A stretch of 20,739 nucleotides of DNA from Chara braunii (taxonomy: Eukaryota; Streptophyta; Charophyceae; Charales; Characeae): assembly GCA_003427395.1 (NCBI GenBank), contig BFEA01000003.1, positions 2,341,295 through 2,362,033 of the forward strand, given 5' to 3'. The notes under the pieces are model-generated. The model was not told the DNA's origin. It did no database searches and saw only the letters and a program-made list of their open reading frames with translations. Each line of letters opens with the position of its first letter. The stretch's first letter is position 1. This document shows, piece by piece, positions 1-8,782 of the stretch. The position numbers and the translations under genes were made by a program.

Positions 1-857
1 TAAACCCTAAGTTAGCCCCTTTATTGGTTCCTGGGAACTGCTATTAGTCCAGAGGTATGAGGCTGAGCTGCAAGGTCTTGCCGGGGCAAGACAAATTGCA
101 GGGAAACGGGGAGAGTGGTGGGTAGTCATCAATGTCCATTTCCTCTTCTTTCTCTTCCTCCTTTCTTGGCAGGGTTTGATTCGTACCTCGTAGTTGTTTG
201 TATGAATGCAGTTGCTATTTAAAGTTTCTACGTTGAAGCTCTTCAAAAATTCAAAAACATGTACGTGTCTTGACTGGATATTTCCATTCCTGGCATATTG
301 TATTTTAGGTGGCATCAACGCACAGGCAGACATTGAGAGTGCTTCCCCAAGGCAAGAAGAAGCCGCAAAAGGTAGGGACTGGGTGTAACTCTTATTCTCA
401 CTTCTTTTTACATCTTGAACGATCTTTGTCCTTTTGCAAGGAAACCGCACTGGGGCCAGGTCCCACTGATTGGATTTAACACCTGAATGTGTATGCGTTT
501 GTGGAGAGATAAATCATGGCTGATCTGCTTTTCTGCATCTCTATTGAAAACAGATCCAGATTCAAGCGCTTAATCTAATCCTCTTTGCCAGCGGGGCCTC
601 GCTTCTGAAGGAACTCAAATCACAAGCACAATGCATCCTTGTGACCACCATGCATAGGGGACAAGGCAATTAGCTGAAATGACCACACCAGCACAAGAAT
701 TGGCACTATTGTAGTCTCCACATGATGAAAACCCCTCTTCGTGCCTTCCCCCCCCCCCCCCCCAAAAAAAGAAAAGCCCTCTTCTTGCCTCCGCACACCC
801 AATACAATACGCCAAAAATGTGTCTATAGCACTCAAGAAAATGGAGAACAATGGGCC
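1..857. other. Left flank, no gene recognised
   Basis: I see no convincing gene here. A 147-codon open frame on the minus strand (7-450) has no motif I recognise and a composition that does not stand out. A homopolymer block of 16 C followed by 7 A lies at 748-770. The stretch begins with a single CCCTAA motif, too short to mean a telomere. It could be host intergenic DNA or an untranslated or intronic part of a host gene. Confidence 0.5.
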
Positions 858-1126
858 AACTGGGGTCGGACAGATTGGCAACAACAAGGCAGTTTAAATA
901 GCACAGGCTAACTTAGGCAGGGGTAAGGGGTGGTACATCCTTCCTCAAGGAAGTAATCAATGCTGTCCACTCGGGCCTCCCAGCCATAATGGGGAGGAGC
1001 GTGCGTGGGTCTTCCATGTATTCCATATTTGACTTGCCGGGGGAATAAGAACTGGACTGTCGCTCCCCAAAATGGTAGGAGCCAGAACCAAGAGGTTCTG
1101 TTTTTGGGAAAAAAAAAAAAAAAAAA
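858..1126 (+). mobile_element. 5'-truncated LINE 3' end (or SINE sharing that end)
   Basis: This segment matches, in opposite orientation, the last roughly 220-250 bases of the big LINE (reverse complement of about 3521-3750). By eye it is about 85% identical over its best part, 915-1100. It ends with an 18-base A run (1109-1126), as expected for a retrotransposed 3' end on the + strand. The left border is fuzzy because the match fades upstream of about 860. I could not see a clear target-site duplication. It is probably an independent 5'-truncated insertion of the same LINE family. A SINE that borrowed the LINE tail would look the same. Confidence 0.75.
1083..1100 (+). other. Conserved 3'-end stem-loop of LINE copy
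   Basis: CAGAACC (1083-1089) pairs with GGTTCTG (1094-1100) around the loop AAGA, just upstream of the poly(A) run. The other LINE copy keeps all seven pairs with a different loop (3528-3545). Known LINE reverse transcriptases of the stringent type recognise such 3' hairpins. That role here is inferred. Confidence 0.6.
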
Positions 1127-1561
1127 GCAGTCATAGTTCTCTGTTTTCGCTGCACGCACTATCAGCCTATGTGATCACCTACTCTATCTGTAGTATGTTG
1201 ACATCACAAGGGGGCAGTGGCCCTATTTCTGCACACTATACACTATCCCTGTAATGCACAAGGACACACACACTACACACGGTGGTCAGAAATAAATAAG
1301 ACAGCATTAGCAGTTTGAGCACAGTACAGATTTGGTTAAAAACAGTTGGATACAAAACTCTTCTATTGCACAGGGACACTGGACCCGATTTCCAGCAGGT
1401 GCTGGTCCCCGCCGATAGATGGAGCCCTCAATACAGGGAATCTGGTTAAACCTCCAGCACCTCGCCCTGCTTGAAAAACAGAGTCGCGGCCGTTAACGCG
1501 CCGTGACTTCAGGGGGTCGGGGAACGAACAACCGGTCGCTGCAATTTCGGGGGAAGACAAC
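1127..1561. other. Flank between LINE fragment and LTR element, unassigned
   Basis: No gene is recognised. The first half is AT-balanced and includes AATAAATAAG near 1290. The second half (about 1375-1560) is GC-rich. On the minus strand it stays open for about 65 codons after the LTR boundary, but the reading frame runs in from the LTR and shows no known motif. Confidence 0.4.
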
Positions 1562-1566
1562 AAAAA
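1562..1566. repeat. Target-site duplication AAAAA, left copy
   Basis: AAAAA directly precedes the TG of the 5' LTR, and AAAAA (20161-20165) directly follows the CA of the 3' LTR. Five bases is the usual duplication length for Ty3/gypsy integrase. The sequence is low complexity and the right flank is A-rich, so the match alone is weak evidence. It agrees with the independently defined LTR ends. Confidence 0.6.
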
Positions 1567-2656
1567 TGCAATAACGCGGCTCACGTCATGCGTTAGTCGT
1601 GGGCTGTGGGTTGTCATTTTGGTCAAAGGGCTGAAATAGGGGTCAAAGGCCACGCCCAAGTCATGTAAACTGTCTGAACGAAGGCCTGCTAATGCGGGGT
1701 ACCCAAAGCAAGGTCTAAAGCTGGCCTTCAGAGGTCCAACGTGCGACAGTTGACCGTGGAAAGTCAAAAGTCAACAGCAGCTCGGAAATTCAGGCCCACT
1801 AGTAAAATCAACATGGACCCAGTCCAGGCCGCCGATCAGACACACACCCTTGGCTGTTCGCAGGTATCTGTAAGGAATCAAGTCCAAGTGGGAATCCGCA
1901 ACTGTACGGGATCCAGGCCATTGACTGCGAGACAATCTGGGCCATCGTATCTGAGAGAGCAGAGGCTGGCCAACCGGAGTCAACACTATAAGTTGACCCA
2001 GCCCCTGCTGACCGACATTCAGTCTTGCACATGCTGCTTGATGCTGGCTTGACACTGGCTGGACACTAGCTTGACATTGGCACTACGCTGGCTGGACGCT
2101 GGCACTACGCTGGTTGGACGCTGATGCGATGACGCAGGACTGTGATTGCTGTATGCTGGCGCCATTCTCATCTTCGGTGCCGGCTGGATACTTGACTATG
2201 CTGACGTGGCTCTCGGCACACTGATTATGGCATTGATGGGGTACTGGCGAGGAGGATAAGGATCAAGGCTGTGAGATTGATCAATGTGGAGGAAGCTTAC
2301 CTGTTCGCTTTCGTGGTCGACATTGTGCACTGCTGTCCGTCTTCATAAGGTGTTTGCGCTGACAAGCCCCATGACGAGATCAGCTCATTGTCAGAGTGTG
2401 TCAGAGGGGACTGTCTGCTGATGTGGCAAGAGGGAGATGCCCGAAGGAGTGGGATTGTGAGGGAGATCTATCTGCTATGTTGATGATTACTTTCTCTTCC
2501 ACCTTCTAAGTCTTATCTCCCTCCCACCATCTTCTTCTCCGGTGACCAGACATTGGGCTACCTGACTACATGTATGATTTTGGAGACATTGGAACTGCAC
2601 TGAGACATTCTGTGTTTTGACATTGACGAGCTTCTCTTCTGATTAGGTTCATTGCA
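1567..2656 (+). repeat. 5' LTR of the Ty3/gypsy element
   Basis: It starts TGCAATAAC and ends TTCATTGCA, so its tips form a perfect 6-bp inverted repeat TGCAAT/ATTGCA around the canonical TG...CA. It aligns along its length with 19081-20160. Many differences are C/T or G/A transitions, several at CpG (for example GCGGCT here against ACAACT in the other copy). The last 180 bases are best conserved, about 93% by eye. CATAAGG at 2344-2350 corresponds to the better TATA-like TTTATAAGG in the 3' LTR (19848-19856), a possible promoter. A GCTGG/TGGACG-rich stretch at 2041-2135 includes a 22-base tandem duplication. Confidence 0.92.
2079..2122 (+). repeat. 22-bp tandem duplication inside 5' LTR
   Basis: Two directly adjacent 22-base units (2079-2100 and 2101-2122) share the core CTACGCTGG(C/T)TGGACGCT with one mismatch. 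In the 3' LTR the matching units (about 19573-19593 and 19607-19628) are separated by about a dozen bases. The array has therefore changed between the two LTRs since insertion. Confidence 0.75.
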
Positions 2657-2659
2657 ATT

Positions 2660-2672
2660 TGGTATCAAAGCG
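2660..2672 (+). other. Primer-binding site, tRNA-iMet type
   Basis: TGGTATCAAAGCG lies three bases after the 5' LTR. The common plant retrotransposon PBS, complementary to the 3' end of initiator methionine tRNA, begins TGGTATCAGAGC. One base differs within those twelve. It would prime minus-strand DNA synthesis, and it fixes the LTR border and the + orientation of the element. Confidence 0.9.
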
Positions 2673-2770
2673 ATATCCTCCACTTTGCCGCTATCTGCTT
2701 GTGCGCCTCGATACGTATGTGTCTTTCGCGCACGCTCACGTATCTGATGGCGATGATGATAACGACGATG

Positions 2771-2823
2771 ACGTGGACCCGATGACAGTTGGCGAGTGCT
2801 TGCTGATGTGGCGCTGGGCAATC

Positions 2824-2893
<70 letters not shown>

Positions 2894-3142
2894 GCTGACG
2901 TGACACTTACTGAAGTGTCGCGACTTATCTGCTGACGTGGCACCTCCAAAGTAGCAGTAGCACATCAGGTTGACGCAACTGAATGAAGATGATCCATTGA
3001 TCACATACGGATTGGGCAGACACTTGCTGCTCACGTGGACACTACACATCTCCATTCTTGACAGTCTCACTGGCCATTGATGCTAACGTGGCATTTCCTC
3101 CGATGATCTGCCACTTAGGCTTGATTGGAGTTTGACACGTGG
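2771..3142 (+). promoter_or_regulatory. Cluster of ACGTGG-type motifs in retroelement leader
   Basis: Six ACGTGG or ACGTGA hexamers lie on the + strand at 2771, 2898, 2935, 3033, 3086 and 3137, several in the wider context CTGACGTGGCA or ACACGTGGCA. ACGT cores are known binding sites of plant bZIP factors (G-box, C-box, ABRE). The common orientation and the repeated GCTGACGTGG context suggest either degenerate repeat units or an enhancer. Binding is inferred only. Confidence 0.4.
2827..2891 (+). repeat. (GA)n microsatellite
   Basis: An uninterrupted GA dinucleotide tract of 65 bases lies in the gypsy leader, about 155 bases after the PBS. It makes long Arg-Glu or Leu-Ser open frames that are artefacts. 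GAGA-type tracts can bind BPC/GAF proteins in plants; nothing here shows that this one does. Confidence 0.98.
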
Positions 3143-3491
3143 CAGATCGGACGTGCACTGCCATCCACAGAAGATTGGTGAGAACAACGACTTGCACTTG
3201 TGTGGTCTAACGGGCGGTACAACACGAGACTATGTTGTAGTGCCACGCATCAGAACTTGTGCCTGGACACACAGGCATGTACAAGGAAGACAACGAAGGG
3301 GAAGATCAGCTGACACATTGTTGGTTGATGGTGTTGCTGATTGATTGCTGATACCTACCTGTCGTGGGCTGTCTTGTCGATATCTGCAAACTCGCCATCA
3401 TGTTGTTGTCTTGATCATAGTGGCCGTGGCTGCAGGAACATGTACACAATATAGGAAAATCATCATCAGAACCAGCACAGTCAGATTTAGG

Positions 3492-3500
3492 AAAGAAGAT
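3492..3500. repeat. LINE target-site duplication, left copy
   Basis: AAAGAAGAT directly precedes the poly(T) that ends the LINE (3' end, minus strand) and recurs at 14274-14282 beyond the LINE's 5' end. A tenth base (T) may belong to it. Removing 3501-14282 joins the gypsy leader to the sequence before gag without loss. Confidence 0.72.
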
Positions 3501-3527
3501 TTTTTTTTTTTTTTTTTTTTAAATAAA

Positions 3528-3545
3528 CAGAACCTCACGGTTCTG
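3528..3545 (-). other. Conserved 3'-end stem-loop of the LINE
   Basis: A 7-bp stem CAGAACC/GGTTCTG with a four-base loop (TCAC as read on +) lies eight bases from the poly(A) tail. The stem is identical to that at 1083-1100 while the loop and the bases next to the tail differ. This is the pattern expected of a structure under selection, such as an RT recognition hairpin. Confidence 0.6.
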
Positions 3546-3919
3546 GCTCCTACGATTCTGGGGGGCGACAGTCCGGTTCCTATTCCCCCGGCAAGTCAAT
3601 ATGGAATACATCAAAGACTCACACACGCTCCTCTCCATTATGGTTGAGAGGCCCGAGTAGACAGCATTGATTACTTCNCTGAGGAAGGATTTACCACCTC
3701 TCACCCCTGCCTAATCTANCCTGCACTAATTCTGCCTGGCAATCTATCTGATCCTAGATCTGCTCCTCTCAGCTATGAAGCTGTCAGGTATTCATGATTA
3801 TACAAGAGCATTCTGAAACACTTNTATGTCCTATGAATCCTTCATAATTCTATNACCGCTTTTGCCTTGTTTCTGTCTAAGCCATAAATCCTAAGCCNTC
3901 GTTCTTAAGTTTATGCAAT

Positions 3920-3937
3920 CCCTAAACCCTAAACCCT
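3920..3937 (+). repeat. Short interstitial telomere-like repeat
   Basis: CCCTAAACCCTAAACCCT is two and a half units of the Arabidopsis-type telomere repeat, which read TTTAGGG on the LINE sense strand inside its 3' UTR. It is too short for a telomere relic to be likely. It may be part of the LINE family sequence. Confidence 0.7.
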
Positions 3938-4246
3938 TAACTATAATTTCTGACCTCCACTTTCTCTCCCATTTCCTTTTTTTTCCAGTGGCTGCTATCC
4001 TCACATGATTTTGCAGCTTTCACTATTGGACTTCTTCCCCTTGCCCCCTCNGGAGAGTGTCTACTTGTTTCCTTGGTTAGGATGAACATCCGATGTTTGG
4101 TTGTATCTTCCCTTCTTTCAATACTGTAGTGACGTTTCCCATGCCTCATTCACCTTCGACCTGTTATCAGAAGTATATACTCCGTTCCTGTTCGCCTTGA
4201 CCCTTGTTGTGCCTACCTTGTCCCCATCCTCTATCGCCCCATCTTT

Positions 4247-7200
4247 TTATCTGTTCCCTGCGTGTGTTTGGTCTCGTTGGGATCTCCTGCTCGTATCCGA
4301 ATTATGCCAGTCCTTCCAGCAGATCCGATCGTTANNCAATTCAGCCACCTTCCCTTCCAGTAACCAGAGCTTGCTGAATTTATCCTTGATTGTTACCTGC
4401 TGGCTTTCATCTTCCGGTAGTGACTGCTGTAGCTTTCGCCATCTGCAGAGTATTTCGGCTTGCATNAGGGTCCTTGTCTCTGCCCNTANCTTTTCTCTTG
4501 AGTTGGCCACGCCTTCAATAGTTCTGCTGCATCGCTCTTTCCATATGATCCACAACGTTACCTTCCTGATGAGGCCGAACCACAACCTTTCTGTTTTTTT
4601 TAGTTGGTCAGGAATGTCAGTCCAGAGAAGAAGCTGAATCTGTAGTTCGGGAAAGGGGATGTTAAAAAGGGAATCCCAAAGTGCCGACGCCCTAGCCCAG
4701 TATTCTGTTGCTTCCTTGCAGTGATGAGACAATGAACCAGGTTCTCTTGGATTCCATCAGGGCAGAGTGCACATAATTCTGAGCTAGTAGGGTCCTTTTT
4801 GTGACGTCGTATGTGGAGCCAGTGGTTGACCGGCAAAGCAGTGTATGTAAGTAGCCACTGGAGGCTTCGGAGATTTACCGGTCTCATGGACTTATATTTC
4901 TTCCACGGGATGTGAGACAGTTTATCTGCCTCATGGCCTAGTAATTTCTGCCATTTGGCTTTTATTATTGGTTCTGGATTTTTAGTTTTGACTAAGAGCT
5001 TGTAGCCAAGTTTGACTGTGTAATTCTGTATGGAGGTGTGTGCTTTAATGTTTTTCTCCTTATCAGGTCTCCATTCCCATTCCGCCGGATCAAACTCCAA
5101 ATTCCTCACTGCCATGTCTNGTCTGAAGATTTGTTTGGGCCATGGGCCTATAACTCTCACTTTCCTTAGTAAGAAGAAGTCCATTNCCGTTGTTTCCACA
5201 TTTTGATTTTCGATTGCTGGTCTGCCTTGTTGCGAGAGGGTTGTCGGGAAGGAGGAGAAAACGGCTTTAGTGCTTGAACCCGGTTGCATATGTGAAAATT
5301 GAAAGGNGCGGAGTGGATTAGTCTCTTGCACTTTGATCCCCCATTCACCAAATTTCCATGGGGATGCTTCCTTCAATATATCTTTCCAAGCCTGAGGGAT
5401 ACAGTTGGTGATGTGCAGGAGGTTAGGTCCTCGGCGATGGCAGCCTTTTAACCGGTTACTTAGCTCTTGTTCAGTCATCCAGCACTTGCTATCCTCATTC
5501 CACAGGTGCCCTACTGTCCAGACCCCATTCTTCACCCAAGAGAGCCATTTGTGGTCTAGATGAATTGGATTGTCGTTTTCTTCTCTTATCCAGTCGTTTC
5601 CGAAGAGTGGTTGTCTTAGCACCTTGTCGATGGAGACAGGTTTGTTCTTTTTTGATGGGAACATTTCTCTCCAGATTCTGATTAGAGCGGACCAGTAGGA
5701 TATAGAGTGTCTTGATGTGTCTGAATCTGTTACTCTTCTGGAGCTTCTGCTTCTTGGACGTAGACTCCATTCCCTATTCATAATCCAGAATAGACCTGAC
5801 ATGTTTTCTGGTGAGGGGACTGGGGCCAGCGCCCTAATGCTGTCCAGCACCAGATCATTCCAAGCATTATCTGGGCTGATTAGCAGTTTTACTATCCATT
5901 TCGCTTGTAGGGCTTTTGTTTCAGTTCTGGGGTCTATAATCCCTAGACCACCCTGCAACGGTTTTCGAATAATATATTGCCATGCAATCTTTGGGATAGT
6001 CTCGGTTTTATTGGGATTGCCCGACCATAAGTAAGTCCTCGCTATGCGGTTCAGTTCTTTTATTGAATTGTCTGGTATTGTCCATATGGATGCTATGTAC
6101 CACATCATGGCGAACACCGATGTGTTAAGAATCATGGCGCGCCCGATCAGTGAGGTGAAGGAGTTTCCCCATCTCCCTAGTTTATTTATTTGCTTTGTCA
6201 GGATGTTTTGGGCCATCTGGGGTGCCAGTCCCTCCCTAGTCATAAGTACACCTAGATAACGTGTGGGCGTGTCAGGTGTCTCCCACGTCATTGCCGCCTC
6301 CGGTCCTTGCAAATTGGGTGTCTCTTCGTCTGATAACCACCATCCGATTGTCTTGCCCCAGTTTACCCTCATTTCTAATGCCAACTTGAATGCTTCCATT
6401 GCTTTAACTAACGTTTTAAAAGAGGAGTCGGAAGCTCTTATCAGGACTGTGAGGTCATCGGCGAACATGATTGCTGTTGGAAACTTGAGGTGGTGGGCTG
6501 ATCCGCTGTTGACTTCAGGAAGTCTGTGAATGGATGGGTCTTTTCGCAGGAAGGACGCTATGGCCTCCATTACAAATAGGAAGATGGAGGACGCCAGCGG
6601 GTCTCCTTGACGAACAGACCGGGAGATTGGGTAGCTGTCCGATAAAAAACCATTCACCTGTACGCAGCCCATGGCATCCTTATATAATATACGTACCCAT
6701 TTTCTAAAGTTGGGTCCCACGCCCATTCGTTCCATGCTCGCATCCAAAAAGGACCAATTGACTTGGTCGTAAGCTTTTTCAAAATCAAAGAAGAGAATTG
6801 TTGTGTTTATTTTTCTTTGTCTGATTTTATTCACTGGTTCATTTAGGGTCACCACATTGTCTAGTATGTAACGCCCCGGAATGAATCCTGTTTGATCTAT
6901 ATGGAAGCATTTATCTGTTATTTTTGTGATTCTGGCGGACAGGGTTTTTGCTAAGATCTTGTAGGGAAGGGTTAGTAGTGAGATGGGCCTATAGTTTTTG
7001 ATGTCTTCTTTGTCACCTTTTTTGTACAGCAATGTAACCACACTGCTGCTCAAGAGATTGCCCAGGCCCCCTTTGTCCCAACTGTCCTTATAAAAATTCA
7101 TTAGGTCTCCCCCAAGAGTTGGCCAAAATTTTACCCAGAATTCGTTGGTTAGCCCGTCTATCCCTGGGGATTTATCACTATTCATACTATTGAGGGCATG

Positions 7201-8731
7201 GAGGAGTTCGTCCATTGTTAGTGGTTTATCCAAGGCCTCCGTTTGTTCCGTAGATATTGTCTTGTCTAGATACTGCAGCATCCTGCGCCTTGCTTCCTTT
7301 ACGGTGTATGGGACTGGCATGTGGGTTTTGGTCTCATACAAGTCCTTGTAGAAATCTTTGGCTATTTGGAGCATACCTACGCTGGTTGTCACAGACTCCT
7401 CCGGGTGGGTGAGGGATTTCAGGCCTTCTATGGTTGATGCCCTTGAGTTTGATTTGATTCGAGCAAAGAAATGTTTGGTCATCGATTCGCTTAGCTCGTA
7501 TTCATTCATTTTCGCTCTTATTTGTAGCCCTTTCAGATCCCACCACCTCCATAGTGCTAATTTTTCCCTTGCTTTTTCAAAGATTTCAGTGTATATCGTT
7601 GAATCCAGATTACGGCTCAGGTTAACCTCTGCGATTTTTAATGTTGTCTCTAGATTCAGTCTCCTCTATTTCCTTGTCGTTGCTAATTTTCTTGACGTTT
7701 TTGCTGCTGTCGTCGAGAGATTAGAGTAGCTTTTTTGGAACCATTCCCACCGGTCATAAGTGGGTAATCTACTAGATCTTTGATCTTGCCAGCAAAGCTT
7801 CATCCCCTCTTGGAACGTCTGGCTTAATAGCAAGGAATTGTTTAGTTTGTGAAAACTTGCTCCTTTTTTTATCAATTGTTCGAAACTTATCGTCAGCTCG
7901 ATTGGTTTATGATCTAAGCCTGAGTATGGTGCTAGTGGCAGTATCTTTGTACTTTTGACCGTTCCCATCATTTGTTTAGAGATTAGGAAGTAGTCAATGC
8001 ATGAGAAGGCCGTGTGGTTGATGTGGCTCTTCTTGACTAGTGTGAAGGCCGTTGACGTGGGATGTATGGTTCTGAATGGTTCTATCAGCCTATGTTCTAC
8101 CATCAGATCCCTGATCGGTGTCGCCTCTTGGGTGTTGTAGATGTTGGAAGATCGGGAAATACGGTATGTTACCGGGTCAAGGGTGGCATTCCAGTACCCG
8201 GCCACTATACACTGTGTGAGCGGAGGAATCATGTTTCCCAGGCTTGTCACAAAGGCAGCTCTCTCCGTTGGGCTGTTGGGAGCGTAGATGTTGATCAGCA
8301 TGAATTCTTCTTCCTTCCATTTTAAGTGCATAGAGCACCACCTTCCTTCATTGGAGTCTGCTTTTTTGTCTAGAACACCTCCATCTATATAGAAACGAGA
8401 TGAGTTAAGAATTAGAATAGTTGTTCCTTTCGTGCTTGTCGCGCTATCAGTCGCCCATATGTCATATTTTACTCCTCCCAGTTTCCTTGTTAGGAACTTC
8501 CTGATTCTGATGTGTTCAGGAGAGAGCGTACGGTGAGTTTCTTGTAGCAATATGATGTCAGCTGTTTTTTTTTTCTTGAGCCGTCAAGCCTTTGATTATG
8601 TCATTGAGTTTGTCCTCCTTTTCTATGATGTTCCCTAAACCATTTATGTTCCAACACCGGATGACAATTCCTTGATTCTTCCACTCCCCCTGATGTCCCC
8701 TTGTGTTGGCTTTTACCCTGAACTCCTCCAT
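4247..8731 (-). pseudogene. LINE ORF2: APE endonuclease / reverse transcriptase, broken
   Basis: ORF2 starts at ATG 8729-8731, after an in-frame TAG and 52 bases beyond the ORF1 stop, and ends at TAA 4247-4249, about 1,490 codons. The N-terminal APE endonuclease shows CWNINGL and LQETH, then GYWN (Tyr codon 8194-8196) where the family has Asp in GDFN or GDWN, then SCIDYFLIS and LDH near the end of the domain. The RT contains FDFEKAYD, RQGDPLA and the catalytic FADD (6454-6465), all intact. A C-terminal region with CALCPDG...HC resembles zf-RVT. Breaks are a one-base expansion in a 10-base A/T run (8565-8574), an amber stop (7666-7668) and a one-base loss near 4730 within the zinc motif. The protein would nick target DNA and copy LINE RNA there; this copy cannot. 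Confidence 0.93.
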
Positions 8732-8782
8732 CTACCTGATTGTTTTGGATCGAACATTGTCGAGAAAAGCGGTACTCCAGTT

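Larger units (their letters stand above)
3501..4246 (-). other. LINE 3' UTR and poly(A) tail
   Basis: It covers the stretch from the ORF2 stop (TAA at 4247-4249, reverse strand) to the tail. It holds a telomere-like motif (3920-3937), a stem-loop (3528-3545) and six single unresolved bases. About 3521-3750 is shared with the truncated copy at about 858-1126. No open frame of note is present. Confidence 0.8.

Noticed and set aside
7-450. 147-codon minus-strand open frame at the left edge
   Set aside because: No motif, no recognisable homology and no supporting context. It is mentioned only as unassigned flank.
1363-1767. 134-codon minus-strand open frame
   Set aside because: It crosses the LTR border at 1567, so it is a chance join of LTR antisense and flank.
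2558-3070. Open frames with long Ser-Leu or Arg-Glu runs, also at 20114-20447
   Set aside because: They are translations of (GA)n or (CT)n microsatellites.
858-3750. A DNA transposon with ~220-base terminal inverted repeats spanning the 5' LTR
   Set aside because: The two repeats each end in poly(A) on their own sense strand, and one is the 3' end of the large LINE, so they are independent retro-insertions. The LTR has its own ends and PBS.
3920-3937. Telomere or chromosome end
   Set aside because: Only two and a half repeat units inside a LINE 3' UTR.
4101-4637. 178-codon + strand open frame, and other + strand frames between 5717 and 10798
   Set aside because: They are antisense shadows of LINE ORF2 and ORF1.
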